A DNA stretch of 64,000 bases from JAXLYE01 sp046351595. GTDB lineage: Bacteria; Myxococcota_A; Polyangia; Palsa-1104; JAEUJZ01. Location: the NCBI GenBank assembly GCA_046351595.1, contig JAXLYE010000004.1, positions 868,001 to 932,000 on the forward strand, given 5' to 3'. Shown piece after piece: positions 22,234 through 33,654 of this stretch. The position numbers were made by a program, and so were the translations under genes. The notes below the pieces were generated by a model. That model was not told where the DNA came from. It saw only the letters and a list, made by a program, of their open reading frames with translations, and searched no databases. How positions within the stretch are numbered: the stretch's first letter is position 1; each line of letters starts with the position of its first letter.

Positions 22234-25200
22234 ACAGCAAGAGGGACTCGGAGCTTCGTTTTCGCGCGGTGGGCAGGACCCTGTGGGGCCGGCTCGCGGT
22301 GGCGTCGCTGGTGGTCGGCCTGGCGGGAGCGGTGCCGGGCTGCGCGCTGTTCCAGAAGCTGACCGGCGGCGCCGGCGGCGTGAACATTCCCATCGGCGGC
22401 AGCGCGGCCTCGAGCTTCCTGCCGGCGAGCGCGGCGCAGTCGGTCGCGGCGACGACGGCGGCGCTGCGCGGCGGCAACGTCGCCTCGCTGCAGGCGGCGG
22501 CGGCGAACCTGGGCGTGCCCGCGGCGGTGGCGCTGGGCAAGCTGGCGGTCAAGGGCATCGCCACCGCGGTCGAGCGCCGCGCCGAGGAGCGCGCGCGCAA
22601 GCAGCAGGCGACGCAGCAGTTCTACGCCGGCGTGTGCGCGCGCGAGGGCGCGGCCAAGGTCGATCCCAAGAGCCTCGAGGGCCAGGCCGAGACGGCGTTC
22701 GCGGCGGGGGACTATGCGCAGGCCGAGAAGCTCTTGACCGAGGCGGTGAAGAAGCACGAGGCCGCGGGCAAGGCAGGCAGCGAGGCCCTGGGCAACGCGC
22801 TCAACAAGCTGGCGGCGCTGCACCTTGCCAAGAGCGAGCTCGCAAAGGGCGAGCCTTTGGCGCAGCGCTCGCTCGAGGTGCGTGAGAAGGCGCTGGGCAA
22901 GGACCACCCCGACGTTGCCGAGTCGGTGGCCACGGTGGCGGCCTTCGCGCAGGCCAAGAGCGACTACGGGCGCGCCGAGCCGCTTTATCAGCGCGCGCTG
23001 AAGATCCGCGAGCAGGCGCTCAAGGACGATCACATCTGCGTCGCGCAGTCGGTGAACCAGCTCGCGGGCCTTTACCGCGACATGGCCGCCTACGGCAAGG
23101 CCGAGCCGCTGTATCAGCGCGCGCTCGCCATCCGCACGAGCAAGCTCGGTGAGCAGAGCCTCGAGGTCGCCGAGTCGAACAGCGACCTGGGCTCGCTGAA
23201 CCAGGCGATGGGCAACTACGCCGCCGCGGACCCGTACTTCCAGCGCGCGCTCGAGGTGCGCAAGGCCAAGCTCGGCGAGGATCACCCCGAGGTCGCCGAG
23301 ACGCTCAACGAGATGGGCAACCTGGCCCGGCTGCGCGGCGACTTCCCGCTGGCCGAGACGCGGTTCAAGCAGGCGCTCGCGATCCGCGAGAAGAAGCTGC
23401 CGCCGACGGATCCGAAGGTCGCGGAGTCGGTCGGCGATCTGGCGGCGCTTTACCAGAGCATGGGCGATCTGAAGGCGGCGGAGCCGCTGCTGCGGCGCGC
23501 GCTCGAGCTGCGGCAGAAGGCGCTCGGTGCGGATCACCCCGACGTCGCCGAAACCATGGGCCAGCTCGCGCAGCTCTTGCGCGCGCGCGGCCAGCTCGCC
23601 GAGGCCGAGACGCTGATCAGCAAGGCGCTCGCGATCCGCGAGAGCAAGCTCGGGCTGCGCCACCCGCAGGTCGCGGAGTCGTGCAGCGACATGGGCGATC
23701 TGCAGATGCAGAAGGGCGATCTGCAGAAGGCCGAGAGCTTCTACAACCGCTCGCTCGACGTGCGCAAGCAGACCTTCGGCGCCGAGCACCCGGCGGTGGC
23801 GCAGTCGCTGTTCAAGCAGGCGTCGGTGCTGCGCGCGCGCGGCGAGCTCGCGCGGGCGCTGCCGCTTTACCAGCAGTCGCTGCAGCTGCGCGAGAAGCTG
23901 CTCGGGCCCGCGCACCCCGAGGTCGCCGAGTCGCTGGTCGGCGTGGCGGCGGCGCAGATCGGATCGGGCAAGGTCGACGCGGCGCTGCCGCTGCTCAGCC
24001 GCGCGGTCGAGATCGACGAGCTTTTGCTGCGCAGCATCGGCGGCAGCTCGAACGAGGCGCGCGTCGACGCGTTCCTGCGCACGCTGCGCACGCAGGAGGA
24101 CATCATCTACTCGCTGGTCAGCGAGAGCCCGAGCGAGGCCGCGGTGAGCCTGATCGCGACGACCGCTCTGTTGCGCAAGGGGCGCTCGGTCGACGAGGCC
24201 GCGGACACCTCGCGGGCGCTGTACCAGGGCCTCAAGGAAGAGGAGCGGCAGAAGCTGGCGGCGCTGCGCGAGGTGCGGACGCGGCGCGCGGATCTGGCGC
24301 TGGCCGGCGCTGGCATCTACCCGCCCGACGTCTACCAGAAGCTGCTGCGCGATCTGCAGGACTCCGAGGAGCAGCAGCAGGCCGAGCTGGTCAAGAGCTC
24401 GCAGGCGCTGCGCAGCAAGCTGCAGAGCGCGCGGCCGAAGGACGTGGTGGCCAGCGTGCAGAAGGCGCTGCCCGAGGGCGGAGTGCTGCTCGAGGTGGTG
24501 GCGTTCGGGCGCTTCAACTTCAAGCCGACGGCGCAGAAGCCGGCGATCGGCGCGGGGCCGCTGCACTACGCCGCGATCACGCTCGGCAGCGACGGCAAGC
24601 CCATGGCCTTCGACCTGGGCGACGGCGTCCCGATCGACAACACGGTCGGCAACCTGCTGGCGGCGCTGACCAACCCCGAGGCGGACTGGGAGGAGCCGGC
24701 CAAGGCGCTGAAGCAGCTGGTGCTGGCGCCGGCGCGCGAGGGCCTGGGCAAGAGCACGAAGTGGTTCCTGTCGATGGACGGGCAGCTGTCGCTGGTGCCG
24801 TTCTCGGTGCTGCCGCTGGCCGACGGCAAGCTGACGCTGGTCGACAAGATCGAGCTGGTCTATGTCACCTCGGGCCGCGACCTTTTGCGGCGCGGCGACG
24901 GCGAGGGCGCCAAGACCTCGGTGGCGATGCTGGCGGATCCGCAGTTCTCGCTGACCGGCAAGCGCGCGACCGCGGCGGCAGAGGCGGGCGCCGCGCAGAG
25001 CCGCGCCTCGGGCATCTACCGCGGCCTGCGGCTGGGCAAGGTGGCGCCGCTGCCGGGCACGCGGCAAGAGGCCAAGGCCATCGAGAAGCTGCTGAAGAAG
25101 AGCGAGCTTACGACGCTGCTCGGCGATCACGCGACCAAGCAGGAGTTCCTGAAGATCGAGCAGCCGGGCATCCTGCACGCGGCCACGCACGGCCTGTTTC

Positions 25201-25838
25201 TGGGCGACACCAACAAGTCCGGCGACAACAGCCGCGGCGTGGTGATCGACGAGGACGAGTCGCGGCCGGCACCGTCGACGGCGACCGCGGCTGCCGGTGC
25301 GGCCCGGCCGGTGTTCATCGAGAACCCGCTGCTAAGCTCGATGCTGGTGATGGCCGGCGCCGAGACCGCGAGCAAGACCCCGGCCGAGGCGCGCGATCCC
25401 GAGATCGGCAACGGCCTGGTCACCGCGCTCGAGGTGGCGAGCATGAACCTGTGGGGCACGCAGCTGGTGGTGCTGTCGGCCTGCGAGACCGGGCGCGGCG
25501 ACGTCTCGAACCTGGGTCAGGGCGTCTACGGCCTGCGCCGCGCGGTCATGGTCGCGGGCGCGCAGACGCTGCTCACCAGCCTGTGGAAGGTCGACGACAA
25601 GGCGACGCGCGATCTGATGACGCGCTACTACAAGAACCTCCTCGGCGGCAGCGGGCGGGCCGAGGCGATGCGGGCGGCGGCGCAGTACGTGCGCAAGAAG
25701 CGCCCGCACCCGTACTACTGGGCCCCGTTCATCACCATCGGTCGCAGCGCGCCGCTCAGCGGCATCGGCAAGGCCAGCGCCGCGGCATCCGAGGGCAAGG
25801 ACGAGGACGAGGACGAAGAGGACAAGAAGTCCAAGTGA
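22230..25838 (+). CDS. TPR-CHAT lipoprotein (caspase-like peptidase family)
   Basis: Translation of 1,202 residues. Signal peptide with lipobox AVPGC (Cys38). Residues about 150-620 are ten or more tandem TPRs of 42 residues, kinesin-light-chain style (AEPLYQRALKIREQAL...DHPDVAE). A helical region follows. A CHAT domain sits at about 850-1180 with HAATHG (His987) and LSACETG (Cys1085), the expected His/Cys dyad of this caspase-related peptidase family. It ends in an acidic tail. CHAT domains act as proteases in several bacterial defence and cell-death systems, triggered through their TPR regions. Placement outside the membrane as a lipoprotein is unusual for those. Start overlaps the kinase stop, so the two are translationally coupled. 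Confidence 0.9.
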
Positions 25839-25860
25839 ACGCGGCGGACAGCGCCCGCAG

Positions 25861-25881
25861 CATGTAATGCCGCACTACATG
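25861..25881. promoter_or_regulatory. Inverted repeat CATGTA-N9-TACATG
   Basis: A 6-bp exact inverted repeat in the 54-bp gap before the DUF4384 gene, ending just before its GAGGGA ribosome site. A hairpin or operator that could uncouple this gene from the two upstream. Confidence 0.4.
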
Positions 25882-25892
25882 AGGGAACAACG

Positions 25893-26615
25893 ATGAAGTT
25901 TGCATGCAGCCACAAGGGCCTCGTGAGCACGCTGTCGGCGCTTTCGTGTTTTGCGCTGCTCGCGTGCACCACGCCGCAGAAGAAGCCGGACGAGGTGCCG
26001 CCCGGCGGCGCCACCACGGTCCAGGCCCCGCCGACGACGCCGCCGCCGGCGGTCAGCGACAAGCCGGTCGAGCTCACGCTCAAGATGGACGCCATCACCG
26101 CCAAGGAGGGCAACATCGAGCTCAAGCCGGGCGGCACGCTCAAGAGCGGCGACCGCATGGCGATCAGCTTCTCGGTCGATCAGCCGGCGTACGTGTACAT
26201 CGCGATGGCGCCGGCGACCGGGGCGCCGACCATCCTTTATCCCAAGAGCGGCGACGAGCTGGTCAAGCCCGGGCAGACCGTGCGCTTCCCGAGCAACGCC
26301 GAGAAGTGGATCAAGATGGACGAGTCCACCGGCGTCGAGAACTTCTTCGTCTACGCGTCGAAGACGCCGCTGCCTTCGTCGGATCTCATCAACATGGTGA
26401 ACGCGGACGCCGCCACCGCCAAGAAGCGCGCCGCCGCCCGCGCCGCCACCAGCGGCAAGAGCAGCGGCAAGAGCAAGTCAGGCAGCGCGGCACCGGTGCT
26501 CACCGCGGACTCGCGCGGCGTCGAGGTCGAGGGCGAGGAGCCGGAGACGCAGCCGACCTCGGTCGCCGGCAGCCCCGGCGTCGTGCGCAAGTCGTTCAGC
26601 GTCAACCACCGCTAG
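25893..26615 (+). CDS. DUF4384-type lipoprotein
   Basis: Translation of 240 residues. Lipobox LLAC (Cys25). After a Pro-rich linker the central domain matches DUF4384: LKSGDRMAISFSVDQPAYVY, ILYPKSGDE, VRFPSNAEKW and a final VENFFVYASKTPL. These domains sit beside peptidase or kinase modules in many bacteria and are thought to be extracytoplasmic recognition or structural parts; no activity is known. The tail is low complexity (KKRAAARAATSGKSSGKSKS). It is the third gene of the kinase-CHAT unit, 54 bp downstream with its own ribosome site, so it probably works with the CHAT lipoprotein in the same compartment. Confidence 0.82.
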   Translation: MKFACSHKGLVSTLSALSCFALLACTTPQKKPDEVPPGGATTVQAPPTTPPPAVSDKPVELTLKMDAITAKEGNIELKPGGTLKSGDRMAISFSVDQPAYVYIAMAPATGAPTILYPKSGDELVKPGQTVRFPSNAEKWIKMDESTGVENFFVYASKTPLPSSDLINMVNADAATAKKRAAARAATSGKSSGKSKSGSAAPVLTADSRGVEVEGEEPETQPTSVAGSPGVVRKSFSVNHR

Positions 26616-26661
26616 CCCCCATCTTCGACGGGACGCGGCTCAGCTTCGGCTCGGCTTCGCC

Positions 26662-28170
26662 TCAGCTTCGGCTCAGCAGCCGCTGCAGCGTCTGCGCGAA
26701 GCGGGCGCGGACCGCGGTGCGCTCGACGTGGCGGCCGTCGCGCACGCGCCACTTCCCGGCGTACAGGACGTCGCGCACCAGGCGGCGGCCGGGCCCGAAG
26801 ACGGCGGCGTCGATCAGCGCCTCGCCGTCGCGGCCGAGCAGCCCGTCGGCCTCTGCGTCGAGTACGACCAGATCCGCGCGCTGACCGGGCCGCAGCTCCG
26901 AGGTCTTCTGTCCCGCCGCCTGCGCGCCGCCGCGCAGCGCCGCCGCCAAGAGGGTCATGCCGACCGAGTGATCCGGCCCCGGCGTCAGCACGTTGCGGCG
27001 GCGGCCGATCAGGCGCTGCGCCAGCTCCAGGAGGCGCAGCTCCTCGAACGGATCGACGCAGACGTTGCTGTCGCTGCCGATGCCGAAGCGGCCGCCCTGG
27101 GCGAGGAAGCGCGCCGCCGAGAAGATGCCGTCGCCGAGGTTGGCCTCGGTCGAGGGGCACAGGCCGACCACGGCGCCGCTGCGCGCCATGGCGTCGATCT
27201 CGGCGGCCACGGTCTGGGTCGCGTGCACCAGGCACCAGCGCGGCCCGATCTGCACCGGCCCGCGCGTCAGCAGCCACTCGACGGGGCGGGCGTTCGACCA
27301 GGCCAGGCAGGCGCTGACCTCGGCCTCCTGCTCGGCGATGTGCAGGTGGATCGGCGCGGTCGCGTCGAGCGCGTCCAGGGCCGCGATGGCGTCGCGCAGC
27401 TCGTCGGGCGTGACCGCGCGCAGCGAGTGCGGGGCCGTGCCCAGGCGCGCGTGCGGCAGGCGCTGGAGGTGCGTGTGCAGCGTCGCCAGCAGCGCGGCGT
27501 AGCGCTCGACCGACAGCACGAAGCGCCGCTGACCGGGCGTCGGCTCGGCGCCGCCGAACCCGCTGTGGCGGTAGAGCACCGGCAAGAGCGTCAGGCCGAT
27601 GCCCGCCTGCTCGGCGGCGCGCACGATGCGCAGCGACAGCTCCGCCGGATCCGCGTAGGGCTGCCCGTCGGGGTCGTTGTGCAGGTAGTGGAACTCGGCG
27701 ACGGCGGTGTAGCCGTGCTCGAGCAGCTCGACGAAGACCTGCGCGGTGATGGCCTCGATGTCGTCGGGAGACAGCCACTCGAGGAAGCGGTACATGACCT
27801 GGCGCCAGGTCCAGAAGCTGTCCGCCGCGGGCCCGGCGCGCTCGGTGAGCCCGGCCATGGCCCGCTGGAAGCCGTGCGAGTGCAGGTCGACGAGGCCAGG
27901 CAGCACCGGGCCGCGCAGCCGCTCGATGGCGCCGGCCGGTCCGTCGCCGGCACGCGGCGCCTCGACGCCCGAGACGACGTCGTGCAGCAGGCCGTCGGCG
28001 CCGACGTCGAAGCGGACGTTGCGGCGCCAGCCCGCGGGCAGCAGCGCGGCGTCGGCAAACAGGCTGCGCAACGGGCCCGGACCGGGTCCCTCGTCGGCGC
28101 CGCCGCGGCCTCCTTCTTGGCCTCCTTCGCCTGGAACAGGTCGAGCGGGTGCGGCCGGCTGGTTGTGCAT
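26662..28170 (-). CDS. hutF: Formimidoylglutamate deiminase
   Basis: Translation of 502 residues in the amidohydrolase superfamily. HutF hydrolyses N-formimidoyl-L-glutamate to N-formyl-L-glutamate and ammonia in the five-step histidine degradation route. Seen: metal-binding DLHSHGFQRAMAGLTE, substrate-region WRQVMYRFLEWLSPDD, IHLHIAEQEAEV, LVHATQT, GLCPSTEANLGDG and GIGSDSNVCVDPFEELRLLE, all HutF hallmarks. The first 40 residues are an unusual Pro/Gly-rich extension. ATG 28168-28170 has TACCCT 6 nt upstream, supporting it over a longer reading frame that starts at 28350. No hutH, hutU, hutI or hutG is in the window, so the pathway is scattered or the gene stands alone. Confidence 0.92.
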   Translation of the reverse strand: MHNQPAAPARPVPGEGGQEGGRGGADEGPGPGPLRSLFADAALLPAGWRRNVRFDVGADGLLHDVVSGVEAPRAGDGPAGAIERLRGPVLPGLVDLHSHGFQRAMAGLTERAGPAADSFWTWRQVMYRFLEWLSPDDIEAITAQVFVELLEHGYTAVAEFHYLHNDPDGQPYADPAELSLRIVRAAEQAGIGLTLLPVLYRHSGFGGAEPTPGQRRFVLSVERYAALLATLHTHLQRLPHARLGTAPHSLRAVTPDELRDAIAALDALDATAPIHLHIAEQEAEVSACLAWSNARPVEWLLTRGPVQIGPRWCLVHATQTVAAEIDAMARSGAVVGLCPSTEANLGDGIFSAARFLAQGGRFGIGSDSNVCVDPFEELRLLELAQRLIGRRRNVLTPGPDHSVGMTLLAAALRGGAQAAGQKTSELRPGQRADLVVLDAEADGLLGRDGEALIDAAVFGPGRRLVRDVLYAGKWRVRDGRHVERTAVRARFAQTLQRLLSRS

Positions 28171-28176
28171 GGCTGC

Positions 28177-28182
28177 AGGGTA
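28177..28182 (-). promoter_or_regulatory. Putative -10 box TACCCT, 6 nt before hutF ATG
   Basis: GCTACCCT on the minus strand followed by six bases and the start codon; no Shine-Dalgarno. Confidence 0.45.
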
Positions 28183-28342
28183 GCGCAGATGCGCCGGCGT
28201 GTACGCTCCTGCCCGGCTTGGCCACACAGCGGACGCTGCCCCGGTGGCCCAAGCAGGGGACTCGCGAGGTGCCGGAGCGCAGCGGCTGCGCGCGGCGGTT
28301 GCCCCGCCGGTGCCCTCTCGGAGATAATAGGGGCGAGCCGCC

Positions 28343-28807
28343 ATGACCAAGCCGCTACACCTCTTTCATACAGGCGCTGCGACGAAACCGGGACGGCTCT
28401 GGGCGAGCGCGGCGGGCGCGCTGCTGCTGGCGACGGCGCTCGTCGGCGGCGGGCCGCGCGCGGCGCTGGCCGGGCCGCCGGCCAAGGCGCCGGTCGCGGG
28501 CCGCTCGGCGCCGCACGCCAAGAAGGCAATCACCGACGAGGATCGCCTGGCGCAGGCGCAGGCCGCGTACCTGCGCGGCGAGCGCGCGCTGGCGATCGAC
28601 ATCGCCATGGCCGTCGCCGAGCACGGCGGCCGCACCAGCGAGCGCGCCTGGCACTTCATCGGCCTGGCCGCGTGCAGCGTGCGCGCCCACCGCCTGGCCA
28701 GCCGCGCCTACTCGAGCCTCGGCGACAACGCCGACCGCCAGCAGATCATCTCGGTGTGCGCGGTCAACGGGCTGAAGCTGGCCGGCGACCAGTTCACGGA
28801 GAACTGA
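28343..28807 (+). CDS. Small secreted helical protein, unknown function
   Basis: Translation of 154 residues. A signal peptide (LWASAAGALLLATALVGGGPRAALA, partly quoted) ends near residue 43. The mature part is a TPR-like helical repeat (QAAYLRGERALAIDIAMAVAEHGG, AWHFIGLAACSVRAHRLASRAY, sampled). Two Cys in the mature part might form a disulfide. GATAAT lies 14 nt upstream of the ATG, giving a very short leader. It is divergent from hutF and 67 bp upstream of the radical SAM gene. I recognise no family beyond the helical repeat. Confidence 0.7.
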   Translation: MTKPLHLFHTGAATKPGRLWASAAGALLLATALVGGGPRAALAGPPAKAPVAGRSAPHAKKAITDEDRLAQAQAAYLRGERALAIDIAMAVAEHGGRTSERAWHFIGLAACSVRAHRLASRAYSSLGDNADRQQIISVCAVNGLKLAGDQFTEN

Positions 28808-28862
28808 CGCCGCCCCTCGTCCGCGCGCTCCTCGCTCTCCGTACCGCGCGGGCCGGCGCTGG

Positions 28863-28868
28863 TATGTT
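28863..28868 (+). promoter_or_regulatory. Putative -10 box TATGTT, 6 nt before ATG 28875
   Basis: GGTATGTT followed by GGAGCG and ATG. The GGAG could also be a very close ribosome site, so this case is ambiguous. Confidence 0.4.
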
Positions 28869-28874
28869 GGAGCG

Positions 28875-29951
28875 ATGGAGTCGCTGTACTACGTCGTCTC
28901 GTACGCCTGCCACCGTCGCTGCAAGCACTGCTACGACGATCGCTTCCGGCCGTACACCGGCGACGCGCTGCGCGACGAGCTCACCGCCGCCCGGGCCGCC
29001 TTCCCGCGCATCATCGATCACCTGCCCGAGCGCATGACCTACCTGGACACCGAGGCGCCGCGCCCCGACGGCTCGCTGCCCGAGAAGGTCGGCCGCATCA
29101 TCCTGGCCGGCGGCGAGTGCCTGCTCGATCCGGTGCGGACCGAGGTGACGTACCCCGCGCTCGAGCGGCTCGCCGCGCGCTACCGCTCGAGCGGCGGCGT
29201 GCGCCTGATCATCCAGACCACCGGCGATCTCGTCACCGCGCCCATCGTCGAGGAGCTCTTGCGCCGCGAGGTATGGATGATCTCGGTCGCGGGCCTGGAC
29301 GACTACCACGTCGGCCTGGAGGGCGATGCGCCGAAGCAGCGGCTGCGCGAGCGCCTGTCCGCGCTGTTCGCTTCCTTCGGGATGCGCCCCTCCGGCACGC
29401 AGGCCCTGGAGCGGAAGTGGAACGAGGAAGAGGGTCCGGTCTACTCCTTCTTCGGCGCGACGGAGGACACCTGGGTCGGCCGGATCTGGCCGCGCGGGCG
29501 CGCCTGGCAGAACGGCCTGTCGCGCGCCACGCTCGCCGACAACTTCTGCAGCCGCTGGTCCGGGGGCCTGGGATTCCTCGCCCACCGCCACAGCGGCTCC
29601 GAGGTTTCGATCGATCCGGGCGGCGACGTCTTCCCGTGCTGCCTCAAGACGCGGCGCCCGCTCGGCAACCTGCAGGAGGAGCCGCTGCTCGAGATCCTCG
29701 ACTCCCTCGTCGGCGATCCGGTCTTCGAGGCGATCAGCGCGGGCCACCCCGAGCGCATGGGCCTTGCGCACGGCTGGGACGTCGACACCTTCCTCGCGCG
29801 CTCGCGGACGCGCACCCCGGGCGGCCTCCCGTACCAGAACCTGTGCATCGGCTGCGATCGGTTTCACGAGGAGGTGCTGGGCCCGCGGCTCCTCGAGCTG
29901 CGAGAGCAAAGGCGGGCGGCGCGGCAGCGCGCGCGGGCCTCGGCGCGCTAG
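28875..29951 (+). CDS. Radical SAM protein with SPASM-like C-terminus
   Basis: Translation of 358 residues. The Cys triplet CHRRCKHC (Cys12, Cys16, Cys19) binds the 4Fe-4S cluster that cleaves S-adenosylmethionine. Further TIM-barrel motifs: IILAGGECLLDP and IIQTTGDLV. The C-terminal third has IDPGGDVFPCCLKTRRPLGN and later NLCIGCDRF, Cys groups typical of an auxiliary cluster (SPASM/twitch). Such enzymes often modify peptides or proteins, but I see no obvious precursor peptide next to it; the small secreted protein at 28343 is the nearest candidate and is speculative. The final four bases overlap the stop of the convergent gene. Confidence 0.88.
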   Translation: MESLYYVVSYACHRRCKHCYDDRFRPYTGDALRDELTAARAAFPRIIDHLPERMTYLDTEAPRPDGSLPEKVGRIILAGGECLLDPVRTEVTYPALERLAARYRSSGGVRLIIQTTGDLVTAPIVEELLRREVWMISVAGLDDYHVGLEGDAPKQRLRERLSALFASFGMRPSGTQALERKWNEEEGPVYSFFGATEDTWVGRIWPRGRAWQNGLSRATLADNFCSRWSGGLGFLAHRHSGSEVSIDPGGDVFPCCLKTRRPLGNLQEEPLLEILDSLVGDPVFEAISAGHPERMGLAHGWDVDTFLARSRTRTPGGLPYQNLCIGCDRFHEEVLGPRLLELREQRRAARQRARASAR

Positions 29952-30601
29952 AACCGGCGGTGTCCGGCGAACGGCGGCGGCACCGGCTGGCCGTAGCCGC
30001 GATCGCCGACCCAGCCGCCGCGGCCCTCGTGCAGGTCCTCGCGCAGCTCGCGCTGCGTGCGGTACATCTCGGCGGTGGCGAGCTGGATGAAGCGCTGCAT
30101 CGCCGCGCGCGCGGCCCCCGCGATCTGCGGCTGCAGCCCGTACATCGACGCCGAGGCCGCGGCCTGCTCGAGCTCGCGCAGCGCCTGCAGCTCCTGGCCG
30201 AGCGCCGCGCGCTCCTGCGCGAGGTCACGCCGGTCGTCCCACGCCTGCCGCTGCCCGCGCCAGCTCGGATCCTGAAAGGCCCGCTGCTGCGAGTAGCCGG
30301 CCTCGCGCGCGGCCTGCACCGTCTCGCGGCGCTGCTCCTCGACCTCGATGCGGCCCTGCATGAGGAAGCTGTTGAGCGCCGCGTGCGCTGACGAAAGGTC
30401 ACCGCGCTGCACCGCGAAGTCGAAGCGCGTCGCGGTGTTCTGGAAGCGCCGCAGGTCGCGCGAGTCGTCGGCGAGCTGGCCGGCGGTGCGCATCGACTCG
30501 AAGCGGCCCGGCCGCGGGCCGTAGGCCTGCGCCGACGCAGCGGCGGGCACGAGGGTCGCGAGCACAAGGCCGAGTCCGAACAGTGCGGTGCGGGTAAACA
30601 T
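29948..30601 (-). CDS. Secreted helical protein, unknown function
   Basis: Translation of 217 residues. Signal peptide MFTRTALFGLGLVLATLVPA... ending ASAQ. The mature protein is rich in Gln, Arg, Glu and Ala with long predicted helices (EVEEQRRETVQAAREAGYSQ, RAALGQELQALRELEQAA), and ends in a Gly/Pro/Tyr-rich tail. Probably a periplasmic coiled coil; no known family. GGAGG sits 7 nt before the ATG at 30599-30601, which makes this start certain over longer frames. Tail-to-tail 4-bp overlap with the radical SAM gene (CTAG shared stop). Confidence 0.75.
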   Translation of the reverse strand: MFTRTALFGLGLVLATLVPAAASAQAYGPRPGRFESMRTAGQLADDSRDLRRFQNTATRFDFAVQRGDLSSAHAALNSFLMQGRIEVEEQRRETVQAAREAGYSQQRAFQDPSWRGQRQAWDDRRDLAQERAALGQELQALRELEQAAASASMYGLQPQIAGAARAAMQRFIQLATAEMYRTQRELREDLHEGRGGWVGDRGYGQPVPPPFAGHRRF

Positions 30602-30770
30602 GGTCGCCTCCAGCGCTTTGCTTGGGTCGTTCTGGCAATTCGGACGCGGCGCCCATCGCTTCATTCACTTGCCGCTCACCTGGCATTCACCTGGCGGGAA
30701 AGTTGGCTGAAAATGGGGCAGCCGCGGCCAGGCCAACGGACCCGGCCCGCACAAACAAGGAGCCTCCTCG

Positions 30771-32528
<1,758 letters not shown>

Positions 32529-32564
32529 CCGCGGTCCGCCGACGGGCCGCCAGTTATCGGATAA

Positions 32565-32644
32565 TTGACCGATCGGTCAATTTCAGCAGCTCGCGGTTGA
32601 CCGATCGGTCAGTCTCTGTAGCCCCCGATTGACCGATCGGTCAG
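32565..32644. repeat. Three 16-bp palindromes at exact 32-bp spacing
   Basis: TTGACCGATCGGTCAA at 32565-32580, and TTGACCGATCGGTCAG at 32597-32612 and 32629-32644. Starts are 32 bp apart, about three helical turns, so all sites face the same side. The core GACCGATCGGTC is of the kind bound by TetR-family dimers. As RNA each could fold as a 6-bp stem with a GAUC loop. The array lies between the 3' ends of two convergent genes and the last copy overlaps the cydB stop, so no obvious promoter is controlled. No TetR gene is in the window. Confidence 0.9.
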
Positions 32645-33654
32645 CTCGGCTCGTGGCGGGCACGCTCGGCGCGCTCGTGCTTGAAGATCCGGAACAGGTA
32701 AAATAGCGCTGGCACGAGCAGCGCGCTGCCGACGGCCAGCGTCAGCAGCATGGCGCGTAGCACCGGCGGCGCCGCCGCGGCCTGCTCGATCGGGAACTCG
32801 GGGAACAGCACGTACGGCCGCTGCGCGTTCAGGAAGCCGCCGACCACCAGCACGGTCAGGGCCCCGGCGACGAGACGCGCCAGCTGATAGCGCCGCCCGA
32901 GCAGCGCCGCCACGAGCGCCGCCGCGGTGAGCGCGCACAGCCCCTGCAACACGAGCGCACCGCTGCCGCGCAAGAGCACCTCGTGCAGCCGCGGCGCGCC
33001 CTCCTCGGACAAGAGCGCCCCGAGCCACGCCAGCGCGCCGAGCAGGAACGTGCAGGCGAGCGCGCGCCGGCGGAAGTCGTCCTTGAGCGCCGGCTCGTCC
33101 GCCTCGACCGTCAGGTAGACCGCGGCCAGGAGCGCGAACAGCACCAGCACCAGCGCGCCGATGGCGAGCGGGAAGGGCCGGGTCCACAGCGCAAACAGCG
33201 TCGGCGGCGCCGCCGCGCGCAGCTGCCCCGAGGCCGCGGCGCCCAGCGTCACACCGAGCGCGAGCGGCGTCAGCGCGCTGGTGATCGCGAACACCCGCTG
33301 CCAGCGGATGCTGCCGCGGCCGGGCTGCGGATCGTAGGCGCGGAAGACGAACGCGGCGCCGCGCAGCACCACGCCGACCAGCATCAGCGTCAGCGGCACG
33401 TGCAGGTGCACGGACAGCGCCGCGTAGACCCCCGGGAAGCCGACGAACAGCAGCACCACGACGAGGATCAGCCAGACGTGGTTGGCCTCCCAGATCGGGC
33501 CGATGGCGTGCGCGATGAGGCGGCGCTGCGCGGCCTTGCGCGGGCCGCTGGCGAGCAGGTCAAAGACCCCGCCGCCGAAGTCGGCGCCGCCGGTGAGCGC
33601 GTAGAACAAGAGCGCGGCGCCGAGGATTCCGGCCGTCAGCGTCGCGGCGCTCAT
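32641..33654 (-). CDS. cydB: Cytochrome bd-type quinol oxidase subunit II
   Basis: Translation of 337 residues, near the usual length, with about eight to nine membrane helices. Seen: YALTGGADFGGGVFDLL near the start (the subunit II signature), IGPIWEANHVWLILVVVLLF, and FVFRAYDP. CydB pairs with CydA to oxidise quinol and reduce oxygen to water without pumping protons, in the inner membrane. Its ATG overlaps the cydA stop (ATGA), so the two are coupled. The stop codon lies inside the third palindrome of the 32-bp array. The C-terminal tail RIFKHERAERARHEPS is charged and cytosolic. Confidence 0.95.
   Translation of the reverse strand: MSAATLTAGILGAALLFYALTGGADFGGGVFDLLASGPRKAAQRRLIAHAIGPIWEANHVWLILVVVLLFVGFPGVYAALSVHLHVPLTLMLVGVVLRGAAFVFRAYDPQPGRGSIRWQRVFAITSALTPLALGVTLGAAASGQLRAAAPPTLFALWTRPFPLAIGALVLVLFALLAAVYLTVEADEPALKDDFRRRALACTFLLGALAWLGALLSEEGAPRLHEVLLRGSGALVLQGLCALTAAALVAALLGRRYQLARLVAGALTVLVVGGFLNAQRPYVLFPEFPIEQAAAAPPVLRAMLLTLAVGSALLVPALFYLFRIFKHERAERARHEPS

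Noticed and set aside
26662..28350. Longer hutF starting at 28350
   Set aside because: The extra 60 residues are Arg/Ala/Pro-rich and unlike the family, and the ATG at 28170 has its own promoter box.
32565..32644. CRISPR array
   Set aside because: Three palindromic units with 16-bp gaps of unequal composition, and no cas genes; the repeat is fully palindromic and too short.
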